Assembly (NCBI GenBank): GCA_026713545.1
Contig: JAPOOG010000064.1
Span: forward strand, 62,001 to 126,000
Length of the DNA stretch: 64,000 bases
DNA from: Bryobacterales bacterium
GTDB lineage: Bacteria > Acidobacteriota > Terriglobia > Bryobacterales > UBA6623
Reading direction: 5' to 3'
The notes beneath the pieces were generated by a model, which ran no database searches, was not told the origin of the DNA, and was given only the letters and a program-made list of their open reading frames with translations. Shown piece by piece: positions 53,855 to 62,227 of the stretch. The translations under genes were made by a program, and so were the position numbers. Position 1 is the first letter of the stretch. Every line of letters starts with the position of its first letter.

Positions 53855-54636
53855 GTGGCCTGACGGCAGGCGCGCCTCCGCAACCAGCCGCCTCCCCAGT
53901 AGCTCACCGCATCTGGAAGATCGTCCAGGCCGTCCGGCGGGGAATGGGAGACGCGCTCGAACTCCGGATGGTCCGCGAGGAAGGCGTCAACGGCGGCCGC
54001 CGGGCTGTCCTCGATCCAGGACGGCTCACCGCCGGGCACATCGGCGAGGTCGCGCATGATCGTATCCGCGACGATCAAGTAGGAACCCTCCGTGACGATG
54101 GGAGCAAAGGCCTCCAACTCCCGCCGAACGTGCTCCCGGCTGTGGTCGGAATCGAGAAGGACGAGGGTCGTTTCATCCGGGTTGCGCAGAGCCTCGATCT
54201 GCCGAAGGACTTCCGGAGAAGCCGAATCGCCCTGGATCAGCGTGATCAGCGATCCGACATCGCGCCGAGCCACCGTTTCGCGGAGACTTGCCGGCATGTC
54301 GATGTCCACTCCCACGACGCGCCCCTGGCCCAGGGCCTTGCAGAGGCTCGCGTGGAAGAGCAGCGAGCCGCCCTGAAAAACCCCCGTCTCGATCACCAGG
54401 CGCGGACGCACTTCCCAAAAGACCTCTTGCAAGCGAACCAGGTCGTCGGGCAACTGCAGGACAGGCAGCCCCATCCAGGTAAAGCCGTGATAGTAGCGCA
54501 GGCTCCAACCCGCACGCACCCACTGACGCGAAATATGAGCGAACGCATCCCGGCCGTACAGTTCATGCGAGACACTTTGCTTGCCTGCCTCTTCGACGGC
54601 GAGGGTTCGGGCGTCCGTGTCGATAACAAGTTTCAT
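53851..54636 (-). CDS. CmcI-family methyltransferase/cephalosporin hydroxylase-like
   Basis: 261 residues from the ATG at 54636. The frame stays open upstream to 54969 and the 30 residues before this ATG ('RETVRKERLSYAGS') look plausible, so a start at a TTG near 54715 is possible. 'RQWVRAGWSLRYYHGFTWMG', 'PDDLVRLQEVFWEVRPRLVI', 'ETGVFQGGSLLFHASL', 'VVGVDIDMP', and 'LLDSDHSREHVRRELEAF' are the CmcI signature blocks, including the metal-binding D-x-D-H. Members methylate sugars or rhamnosyl groups and, in one case, take part in cephamycin synthesis. Coupled by ATGA to the next methyltransferase gene. Confidence 0.86.
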   Translation of the reverse strand: MKLVIDTDARTLAVEEAGKQSVSHELYGRDAFAHISRQWVRAGWSLRYYHGFTWMGLPVLQLPDDLVRLQEVFWEVRPRLVIETGVFQGGSLLFHASLCKALGQGRVVGVDIDMPASLRETVARRDVGSLITLIQGDSASPEVLRQIEALRNPDETTLVLLDSDHSREHVRRELEAFAPIVTEGSYLIVADTIMRDLADVPGGEPSWIEDSPAAAVDAFLADHPEFERVSHSPPDGLDDLPDAVSYWGGGWLRRRACRQAT

Positions 54637-55030
54637 GGATCCGGCGTATGAAAGCCGCTCTTTCCGGACTGTCTCCCGCGAATCGAGATCATCGATCAGC
54701 AGATTCAACAACTCCGGATCGACCCGCCGCGGCCCCGGCTGAGCAGCTTGCCGCTGTTTCCGAAAGGCAGCAGGACAAGCTTCTCGAGAATGACCTTTCC
54801 CCAATAGTACTCCGGCGCGGCGGCCGGCAGTTGTTCGTACGGAGGCGCGATATCCTTCCTGACCTCGGTTTGCAGCAAGATCTCCAGCGCTTGACCGTCC
54901 GGGATCGAACCTTTTGTCGATCGCCATTGTAGAGCCTCTCGGGATGCTCCCTTCCGGGATACGGATCACGGCCGGCCGCTTGTCGCCTCCTCAAGCTGCC
55001 GATATACTTCAATTGCGGAGATCGTTCGCT
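54637..55030. other. Divergent intergenic region
   Basis: Contains the possible N-terminal extension of the CmcI-like gene (minus) and the leader of the second PSD1 gene (plus). GGAG lies ~10 nt before the GTG at 55031. No repeat or clear promoter seen. Confidence 0.4.
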
Positions 55031-57724
55031 GTGCGAATCAAGCCAGCTCCCACAATCGGCGTGTTCTCGGCACTTCTTTGTCTGAGCTTTGCCTCGTCCG
55101 CGGGCGCTCAGTCCGGCGCGGACGCCGTCGAGTTCTTCGAGACCCGCGTCCGGCCGGTTCTTGCCGAGAACTGCTTCGCTTGCCACACGTCCACGAAGCT
55201 CGGCGGCCTCGAGATGGTCTCGCGGAGCGCACTCATCAAGGGCGGCAACTCGGGCTCCGCCATTCAGCCGGGCCATCCCGAGCGGAGCCTGCTTCTCAAG
55301 GCCGTGAAGCATACCCACGAACGCCTGAAGATGCCGCCGCAAGGCAAGCTCACCGACGAGCAGATCGGTAACATCTCGGTGTGGATTCGCGACGGCGCCG
55401 TTTGGCCGGACGCCCCGGCGACCCAAGCCGGCGATGCATTCCGAATCACGGACGAACAACGGAACTTCTGGTCGTTCCAGCCCGTCAGCGAGCCCGAGCC
55501 GCCCAAAGTTCGCGACGAGGCGCGAGCAACGACGCCGATTGACCGCTTCGTCATCAAGAGGCTTGAAGAGAACGGTCTCGAACCGGCTCCGCCCGCAGAC
55601 AAACGCACGCTGCTGCTTCGGGCCTACCTGGACTTGATCGGCCTGCCCCCCACGCCCAATCAAGTACACGCCTTTGTCGAAGACGATGACCCGGATGCCT
55701 TCGCCAACGTTGTAGACGATTTGCTGGGGTCGCCGCGATACGGCGAGCGCTGGGGGCGTTACTGGCTCGACGTAGCCCGTTACTCGGACGACAAGCTGAA
55801 CTCCACCCAGATGGAGCCCTATCCGCAGGCTTATCGTTTCCGCGACTGGGTGATCAAGGCGTTCAACGACGACATGCCCTTCGACCTGTTCGTGAAGGCG
55901 CAGATCGCCGGCGACTTCCTCGAAGGCGGCAAGAACCCCAATCTCGTTGCCGGTCTGGCTTTCTACGGACTCAGTCCGCAGTTCCAGGACGACCGTATCG
56001 ACGCCACTGGACGAGGCTTTCTGGGACTGACCGTGCAATGCGCACAGTGCCACGACCACAAGTTCGACCCCATCCCGACCGAGGACTACTACGCTCTGCT
56101 CGGTGTCTTCAATAGCAGCATGGTCGACGAATTCCCGCTCGCCGACGAGAAGACGGTTGCCGAGTATCAAAAGAAAACGGCAGAGATTGCAAAGGAGCAG
56201 AAGCAACTCGACGAGTTTCTGGGGACTCAGGCTCGCCAGTTGGTTGAGGTGCTGGCCGGCAACACCTCGTCGTATCTCGAAGCCGCCTGGAACGTCCTCG
56301 GCCCTCTCCGGCGCGGCATGGCTGAAGTCGCGCATGAATTCCTCCTGGACGAGGAAACGCTCGAGCGTTGGGTACGGTACCTGGATCACTCGCCCCGCGA
56401 TCACCCGCTGCTCGATCGATTTGATGAATTTCTGAAGGATCCGTCCCCCGGGAATCTGCGCCCTTGGGCCGCCGAGATGGAGACTCTCGCGCTCGGCGTG
56501 CTGCGAGAGAAACGGCGGATCGACAAAGAAAACGAAATCCGGCTCGGCGGCGAGGACAGCAGCCGTGTGCGCAACGAAGTCGAGTTGCTGTCGCTGGAAC
56601 GCGACCGGCATTTTCTCTGGCGCGACCTTGGCTCGGCACAGGCTCTCAATGCGCCCGTTGGGTTTGACCACGGTGTGCTCTACTACGCGGGCGTTGAGAT
56701 CGACCGCTTTCTTCCCGCCGCATGGCGCGAACACGCTGATCGACTGAGAGCAAAGATCGAGAGCCTTCAAAAAACTCTTCCGGAGAAGTACCCATTCCTG
56801 CATGTTGTTCACGACAAGGACGATCCGAAGAACGAGCATGTTCACATCCGCGGCAGCAAGGACAATCTCGGCGCCGAGGTGCCGCGGCGCTTTCTCAGCA
56901 TCCTTGGAGGGAGCGAGTTCAAGACCGGAAGCGGCCGGCTCGATCTGGCGGAAGCGATTGCCGGGCCGGACAATCCACTCACCGCGCGGGTCATGATCAA
57001 CCGGGTCTGGCTGCACCATTTCGGCCGGGGCATCGTGAACACGCCGAGCAATTTCGGGCGGATGGGCGAGAAACCGAGCCATCCGAAGCTGCTCGACTAT
57101 CTGGCGGCGCGGTTTGTAAAGAACGGTTGGTCGATCAAGGCGATGCATCGCGAGATCATGATGTCGGACGCCTATGCCCGCAGCTCGGAGAGCGTTGGGA
57201 AGAACGAAGAAGCAGACCCCGACAATCGGCTGTTCTGGCGAGCGAACCGCCGTCGCTTGGACATCGAGGCGCTACGGGATTCGCTGCTTCAGGTTTCAGG
57301 CAATCTGGAGCTGTCCGGCGGCGGCGAGCCGACGCGGGTTTCCGACCCTGCGAACGGGCGGCGGACGGTGTATTCCTACGTGAGCCGCCGCAAGCTCGAC
57401 AAAAGTCTCGGCCTGTTCGATTTCCCGAACCCGAACCGGACGAGCCCGCAACGCATCGGCACGAATACCCCGCTGCAGGGTCTTTTCTTTCTCAACAGCG
57501 AATTCGTCATGCGCCAAGCCGAACGGTTGAGCGACCGCCTGATCGATGAAGCCGGTTGGGATGATGCCGCACGAATCCGCCGCGCCTACTGGCTGGTCTA
57601 CGGCAGACCGCCCAAGGAGGAAGAGCTGGCCATGGGGCACGAATACCTCAGGGGCGGCGCCGGCGCCTGGCCGAGTTATGCACAGGCCCTTTTGAGTTCG
57701 AACGAGTTCCTTTATATTCAGTGA
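55031..57724 (+). CDS. PSD1 (DUF1549/DUF1553) protein with one cytochrome c-type domain
   Basis: 897 residues from the GTG at 55031; the frame runs further upstream without coding character. A signal peptide ends 'SSAGAQ', then a planctomycete cytochrome domain with CFACH at 48-52, DUF1549 ('RYGERWGRYWLDVARYSDDK', 'CAQCHDHKFDPIPTEDYY'), an acidic helical insert and DUF1553 ('PDNPLTARVMINRVWLHHFG', 'TNTPLQGLFFLNSEFV'). Shorter than the homologue at 25441, which carries two further cytochrome domains. It is coupled to the DUF1501 gene that follows (TGATG overlap). Probably a periplasmic heme protein. Confidence 0.9.
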   Translation: MRIKPAPTIGVFSALLCLSFASSAGAQSGADAVEFFETRVRPVLAENCFACHTSTKLGGLEMVSRSALIKGGNSGSAIQPGHPERSLLLKAVKHTHERLKMPPQGKLTDEQIGNISVWIRDGAVWPDAPATQAGDAFRITDEQRNFWSFQPVSEPEPPKVRDEARATTPIDRFVIKRLEENGLEPAPPADKRTLLLRAYLDLIGLPPTPNQVHAFVEDDDPDAFANVVDDLLGSPRYGERWGRYWLDVARYSDDKLNSTQMEPYPQAYRFRDWVIKAFNDDMPFDLFVKAQIAGDFLEGGKNPNLVAGLAFYGLSPQFQDDRIDATGRGFLGLTVQCAQCHDHKFDPIPTEDYYALLGVFNSSMVDEFPLADEKTVAEYQKKTAEIAKEQKQLDEFLGTQARQLVEVLAGNTSSYLEAAWNVLGPLRRGMAEVAHEFLLDEETLERWVRYLDHSPRDHPLLDRFDEFLKDPSPGNLRPWAAEMETLALGVLREKRRIDKENEIRLGGEDSSRVRNEVELLSLERDRHFLWRDLGSAQALNAPVGFDHGVLYYAGVEIDRFLPAAWREHADRLRAKIESLQKTLPEKYPFLHVVHDKDDPKNEHVHIRGSKDNLGAEVPRRFLSILGGSEFKTGSGRLDLAEAIAGPDNPLTARVMINRVWLHHFGRGIVNTPSNFGRMGEKPSHPKLLDYLAARFVKNGWSIKAMHREIMMSDAYARSSESVGKNEEADPDNRLFWRANRRRLDIEALRDSLLQVSGNLELSGGGEPTRVSDPANGRRTVYSYVSRRKLDKSLGLFDFPNPNRTSPQRIGTNTPLQGLFFLNSEFVMRQAERLSDRLIDEAGWDDAARIRRAYWLVYGRPPKEEELAMGHEYLRGGAGAWPSYAQALLSSNEFLYIQ

Positions 57725-59136
57725 TGAAAAGAGATCCCATGCCGATGCCACCCGGAACCATCAGCCGTCGCGACATGCTGCGCAGCGTCGGGACGGGATT
57801 GGGCGCCGTCGGGCTGGCTCGCACGCTGGCCGCCGGCACGAGTTCGCCGAACCCTCTCGCCGTAAGAGAGCCGCACTTTCCCGCCAAAGCGAAGCACGTT
57901 ATCCATCTGTTTCTCAACGGCGGCGCTTCGCATGTCGACAGCTTCGACTACAAGCCAACGCTCGAGAAGTACAACGGGAAGCCCTATCCCGGTGGGAATC
58001 TCAAGACAGAGCGCAAGACGGGTGCGCTGATGCGCTCGCCTTTCGAGTTCAAGGAATTCGGCGAGAGCGGCCTGAAGATCAGTGAGATCTTCTCGAACCT
58101 CGGGACGTGCGCCGACGACCTCTGCATCGTGAAGTCGATGTATACCGATCTGCCGTTCCATGAGCCGTCGCTGTTCATGCTGAACTGCGGCCACCGGGTC
58201 GCGGGACATCCCTCGATGGGGGCTTGGCTGACGTACGGCCTCGGCACTGAGAACCAGGACCTGCCGGGCTACATCGTGATGTGTCCCGGATTGCCGGTGA
58301 TCGGACCGCAGTTGTGGTCATCGGCGTTCCTGCCGGGAAGCTTTCAAGGCGCCTACGTGCGCAACGACGAGGAAGACCCCGAGAAGCTCGTCTCCTACGT
58401 GCGCAACCCGCGCCTGCGTCCCGAGCAACAGGCTCGTCAAGTCGAGTTGTTGGGCAAGCTCAACCGCAGGCACCTGGGCCAACAGAATCACGCTCCGGAA
58501 CTGGAAGCGACGATCCACTCGATGGAAGTCGCGTTCCGCATGCAGGTCGAAGCACTCGATGCGTTCGACGTTCGCAACGAGAGCACCAAGACACGCGAAC
58601 GCTACGGCGACGGAGACTTTGCGCGCGGCTGCCTGATTGCCCGGAGGCTGGTTGAACGCGGCGTCCGCATGGTGCAGGTCTACTACGGCAACATGCAGCC
58701 TTGGGACACCCACCAGGACATCCAGCGCATGCGCAAGCTGACGGCCGATTCGGATGCGCCGATGGCGGCGCTGATTCAGGATTTGAAGGCGTCAGGGCTG
58801 CTTGATGAAACGATCGTGCTGATCAGCGGCGAGTTCGGGCGCACTCCGACGGTCGAAGTCAGCGGACGCATCTCGGTGCAAAACGGCCGCGATCACAACA
58901 GCCACGGTTTCTCGGCCGTGCTGGCGGGCGGCGGGTTCAAAGGAGGCCTGGCCTACGGCAACACCGACGACTTCGGGTTCAAGGCGGAAGAAAACCCCGT
59001 CCACCCTCACGACCTGCACGCCACGATGCTGCACTCGATGGGCTTCGATCACACCCGCCTCACCTACCGCCACAGCGGCCGGGACTACCGCCTCACGGAT
59101 GTCGAGGGGAAAGTGGTGGAGGCGCTGCTGGCTTGA
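57724..59136 (+). CDS. Tat-exported DUF1501 protein
   Basis: 470 residues from the ATG that overlaps the PSD1 stop by 1 nt (TGATG); the GTG at 57721 is less likely. Twin-arginine signal 'ISRRDMLRSVGTGLGAVG', then DUF1501 with 'HVIHLFLNGGASHVDSFDYKP', 'LCIVKSMYTDLPFHEPS', 'MGAWLTYGLGT', 'TIVLISGEFGRTPTVE' and 'DHNSHGFSAVLAGGG'. Homologous to the protein at 23865 but clearly a separate lineage. Function not established. Confidence 0.9.
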   Translation: MKRDPMPMPPGTISRRDMLRSVGTGLGAVGLARTLAAGTSSPNPLAVREPHFPAKAKHVIHLFLNGGASHVDSFDYKPTLEKYNGKPYPGGNLKTERKTGALMRSPFEFKEFGESGLKISEIFSNLGTCADDLCIVKSMYTDLPFHEPSLFMLNCGHRVAGHPSMGAWLTYGLGTENQDLPGYIVMCPGLPVIGPQLWSSAFLPGSFQGAYVRNDEEDPEKLVSYVRNPRLRPEQQARQVELLGKLNRRHLGQQNHAPELEATIHSMEVAFRMQVEALDAFDVRNESTKTRERYGDGDFARGCLIARRLVERGVRMVQVYYGNMQPWDTHQDIQRMRKLTADSDAPMAALIQDLKASGLLDETIVLISGEFGRTPTVEVSGRISVQNGRDHNSHGFSAVLAGGGFKGGLAYGNTDDFGFKAEENPVHPHDLHATMLHSMGFDHTRLTYRHSGRDYRLTDVEGKVVEALLA

Positions 59137-59307
59137 GTCGGCAGACCCTGTTCGATAGAGAAAGAGCACGAGGTTCTACAACCGGGTCGTCGTCCCAACC
59201 GAAAGTCTACGCTGCGGTAGAGCGGGCCAGTGTGAACGAGGAGATCGAGGACAAGGCCAACCCAACTACGCGAACCCGCTGGCGTGGGACGAGGGGTGCG
59301 GATGTCA

Positions 59308-59343
59308 GCCTGCGTTGCTCGCCATGTGGTGAGCAACGCGGGC
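59308..59343. repeat. Solo hairpin related to the dispersed element, with compensatory changes
   Basis: GCCTGCGTTGCTCGCC (59308-59323), loop ATGT, GGTGAGCAACGCGGGC (59328-59343). The stem is 16 bp with only G-T exceptions. Relative to the element ends, GCATTTCTC has become GCGTTGCTC on the left and GAGAAATGC has become GAGCAACGC on the right, so pairing is kept. Confidence 0.75.
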
Positions 59344-59404
59344 AAGACTGGTGGGCAGTTGCGTTCGCTGCGGCACCCTCTCAAGGAGTGCTGGAGGAGA
59401 TTGA

Positions 59405-59923
59405 ATGAGCCGGAAACCCGACCCTTGGCTCCGCGGCCCTGTAGACGGCTTCGAGCCTCTGCTGATGCCCGCCGTGCACGCCCTGATGCAGGCCCGTGAA
59501 GAGGTGGAGAGCCTGGTCGCGTCCGTAGCGGCCGAGCACGTGTGGCAGCGGCCAGGCGGCGCGGCGTCGATCGGGTTCCATGTCCGCCACCTGGGTGGGG
59601 CGCTGGAACGCCTGCTGACCTATGCGCGGGGCGAGCGGCTGTCCGAGTCTCAACTGGCTGCAGCGCGTACCGAAGGAGAGCCCGGGGAGCCCGCCCCATC
59701 GCTGAGAGAGGTCGCTGCCGGCACGTATGCTGCGATCGAGCGCGCGCTGGACCAGTTGCGCGTCACCGCTCGCGAAGAGCTGTTGGTCCCAAGAAAGGTG
59801 GGTCGAGCCGGCTTGCCGAGTACGACCCTGGGTCTGATCTTCCACGCCGCCGAGCACAGCACGCGGCATGCGGGGCAAGCCATCTCGACGGAAAAGATTC
59901 TGAGCGGCGCGAACCAGCGGTAA
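59405..59923 (+). CDS. DinB/YfiT-like metal-binding protein
   Basis: 172 residues with GGAGG 6-7 nt before the ATG. Four-helix bundle of the DinB superfamily: 'MPAVHALMQAREEVESLVAS', 'SIGFHVRHLGGALERLLTYA' (first His), and 'LIFHAAEHSTRHAGQA' (two further His) supply the metal triad. Members include thiol-dependent transferases such as bacillithiol S-transferases and damage-inducible proteins. The substrate is unknown. It lies after the second PSD1/DUF1501 operon with a 268-bp gap holding a solo hairpin. Confidence 0.85.
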   Translation: MSRKPDPWLRGPVDGFEPLLMPAVHALMQAREEVESLVASVAAEHVWQRPGGAASIGFHVRHLGGALERLLTYARGERLSESQLAAARTEGEPGEPAPSLREVAAGTYAAIERALDQLRVTAREELLVPRKVGRAGLPSTTLGLIFHAAEHSTRHAGQAISTEKILSGANQR

Positions 59924-60071
59924 CACTCGGGTTCCGAGCGCCGATGCGGTTCGAAGGAAGCGACAACGGCTACACGTGAACCCGTGACTTGAAGACCTCC
60001 GCCGCCGAGTGGATGCGGTAGCGCATTCAAGTTGGCCGACGATTCTGGTTCGCCCGAGCCCGGGTTGACCG

Positions 60072-60701
60072 TTAGAGGCCTTCCAGGATGTGGCCCAGCT
60101 TGTCTTTCTTGGTTCGCAGGTAACCGGCCGTGCGGTCGCTGCTCGGCACTTCACAAGGGATGCGCTCGACCACCTCGATGCCGGATTGCTCGAGCCCGGC
60201 GACCTTGGAGGGGTTGTTCGACAGCAGCCGGACACGGCTTACGCCGAGAGCGTGCAGCACGCTGGCGGCCAACTCGTAGGACCGCAGATCCGCAGCGAAC
60301 CCCAGTCGTTCATTGGCTTCGACGGTGTCGGCGCCTTCGTCCTGAAGCTGGTAGGCCTTGAGCTTGTTGAGCAGGCCGATGCCGCGGCCTTCCTGGGGAT
60401 CGTAGATTAACAGTCCGGAGCCTTCTCGGCCGATCTGTTCCAGAGCCATTGCCAGTTGTTTGCCGCAATCGCAGCGCAGGCCGTGGAAGACCTCTCCGGT
60501 CAGGCACTGTGAGTGAATGCGCACCAGCGGCACTTCGTTTGCTGACAGGTCGCCGGCCTTGAGCACGATGATCTCGCCTGCATGACCGTTGGCGCGTCCG
60601 CGAAAACCGAGGATGCGGAAATCGCCGTAGGTACACGGAAATGCGGCATCGGCAACCTGTTCGAGTTCCGTGGTGTCCGCTGCTATCGAGGCCGGCTCCA
60701 T
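60072..60701 (-). CDS. ribA: GTP cyclohydrolase II
   Basis: 209 residues. RibA opens GTP to the first riboflavin intermediate. Zinc ligands Cys66, Cys77 and Cys79 ('SQCLTGEVFHGLRCDCG'), 'YDPQEGRGIGLLNKLKAYQLQD' with the catalytic region and 'LLSNNPSK' are all present. It is the stand-alone form without a fused RibB domain. A TATAAT lies 8 nt before its ATG on the minus strand, so the mRNA may have almost no leader. No other riboflavin genes are in the window. Confidence 0.96.
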   Translation of the reverse strand: MEPASIAADTTELEQVADAAFPCTYGDFRILGFRGRANGHAGEIIVLKAGDLSANEVPLVRIHSQCLTGEVFHGLRCDCGKQLAMALEQIGREGSGLLIYDPQEGRGIGLLNKLKAYQLQDEGADTVEANERLGFAADLRSYELAASVLHALGVSRVRLLSNNPSKVAGLEQSGIEVVERIPCEVPSSDRTAGYLRTKKDKLGHILEGL

Positions 60702-60760
60702 CGCATATCATTATAGAGAACGGACTTGCAGCATCCGTCCCGTTCCGCAAGCCGCCGCAG

Positions 60761-62134
60761 ATGCCGGGAGAAAAAGAGCTCCTTATCAGCCTGTTGGTGA
60801 AGATCGCCATCATCGCTTCGATGGCCAGCCTTCTTCTGCGTTGGGGTTTCGCCAAGCGGATGCTGCTGCGCGAGCAACGCACGCTGCGGCAGCGGCTGCA
60901 ACTCGGCGCTCTATTCGGGCTGTTCTTCGCGGCCGGGAGTCTGGTTCGGCTTGTGCTCGGGTACGACGCTGCTGAACTGGGGCTGGAGGGCGCTTTCGTC
61001 ACGGGACTGGTGGGCGGATACGTGACAGGCGCGCTTGCGGGGGGCCTGGTCGCTCTCCCTGCGATGTTGATTTCACCGCATGAGCTGCTCACCTTGCCCC
61101 TGATGGTTGGCGTCGGAGCGCTGGGAGGACTCTTGCGCGACATTGCCCCTGGGCCTGAGGATGTCTGGCGATTCTCTCCTTTGCACCCTTTCACCTTGTC
61201 CAGTTGGCGAATGCCGATGCTGCGCTCGCCGCAGGGCGCCTTCCAGATGCTGCTGTTCTTTTGCTGTCTGGCGATCGAGTTCATCCGATCGAGCCTCGGA
61301 CATGCTTTCCCGTCCAACAACTGGTTGTTCGTGATGAATCCTCCGGCGGCGACACTCAACCCCGCGACCGTGGTTCTGGTGTATTTCTCAACGATGCTGT
61401 GCGTCGGCCTGACCCTCAAGATCTGGAACAACACCCGCAACGAATGGAAGCTCGAAGAGCAGCAACGGCTACTGGTCGAGGCCCGGCTGGCGTCACTGAC
61501 GAGTCAGATCAACCCTCATTTCTTGTTCAATACGCTGAATTCGGTGGCATCGCTCATCCGCAGCGACGGCGATGCCGCCCGGCTGTTGATCTTCAAGCTG
61601 TCGACGATTCTGCGGCGGTTGCTGCGCAAGCAGGAAGCGCTCGCACCGCTTCGAGATGAATTGGCTTTTGTCGACGACTACCTGAGCATCGAGGTAGTGC
61701 GGTTCGGCGACAAGCTGAAGATCGTCAAGGAGGTCGCCGCCAATACGACGAACGCCTTGATCCCCAGCATGCTGCTGCAACCGATTGTCGAGAACTCCAT
61801 CAAGCACGGCATCAGCCCCAAGGTCGGCGGCGGCACCATCTGGATTCGCAGCGACGTGCAGGGGTCGCGGCTCCAGCTTGAACTCGAGGACGACGGTGTC
61901 GGTATTCGCCCGGATACGATCCCCGATGTCTTCCGCTCCGGCATTGGCGTAAGCAACGTGTACGAGCGGCTCGAGGTTTTGTTCGGGAACGAGTTCGACA
62001 TGGTGATCGAAGACAGACCCGGAGGCGGCACTCGGGTGCGCATTCAGATCCCGGAGATGAAAGACTACTCCATCGAAGCCGCCGAGGAGGCGGCGTTACC
62101 CTCGTTTGCGACGAGCGCCGTACAGCGCGGCTAG
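60761..62134 (+). CDS. LytS/YehU-type sensor histidine kinase
   Basis: 457 residues from the ATG at 60761; the open frame to 60641 overlaps ribA and is discarded. Residues 8-218 hold about six membrane helices, including the 5TM-LYT-like part ('FVTGLVGGYVTGALAGGLVALPAMLISP'). The kinase core follows: 'SLTSQINPHFLFNTLNSVASLI' with His253, 'SMLLQPIVENSIKHGISPK' (N box) and 'DDGVGI' (G box). Kinases of this type usually pair with a LytTR response regulator; none is encoded next to it, so this is an orphan in the window. The signal sensed is unknown. Confidence 0.9.
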   Translation: MPGEKELLISLLVKIAIIASMASLLLRWGFAKRMLLREQRTLRQRLQLGALFGLFFAAGSLVRLVLGYDAAELGLEGAFVTGLVGGYVTGALAGGLVALPAMLISPHELLTLPLMVGVGALGGLLRDIAPGPEDVWRFSPLHPFTLSSWRMPMLRSPQGAFQMLLFFCCLAIEFIRSSLGHAFPSNNWLFVMNPPAATLNPATVVLVYFSTMLCVGLTLKIWNNTRNEWKLEEQQRLLVEARLASLTSQINPHFLFNTLNSVASLIRSDGDAARLLIFKLSTILRRLLRKQEALAPLRDELAFVDDYLSIEVVRFGDKLKIVKEVAANTTNALIPSMLLQPIVENSIKHGISPKVGGGTIWIRSDVQGSRLQLELEDDGVGIRPDTIPDVFRSGIGVSNVYERLEVLFGNEFDMVIEDRPGGGTRVRIQIPEMKDYSIEAAEEAALPSFATSAVQRG

Positions 62135-62227
62135 GGGCAAGCTGGGGTTTTCATCACGCCACGCTGAGTCCTCGAACGGCGAGTTGCTGTTGGATAGGCT
62201 GGATGTCCGTAGGACCCGCGCTGCAGG

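Noticed and set aside
54689-57148. A minus-strand open frame of 819 codons opposite the second PSD1 gene
   Set aside because: It is the antisense shadow of a high-GC gene. The plus strand has heme, DUF1549 and DUF1553 motifs; the minus translation shows no domain.
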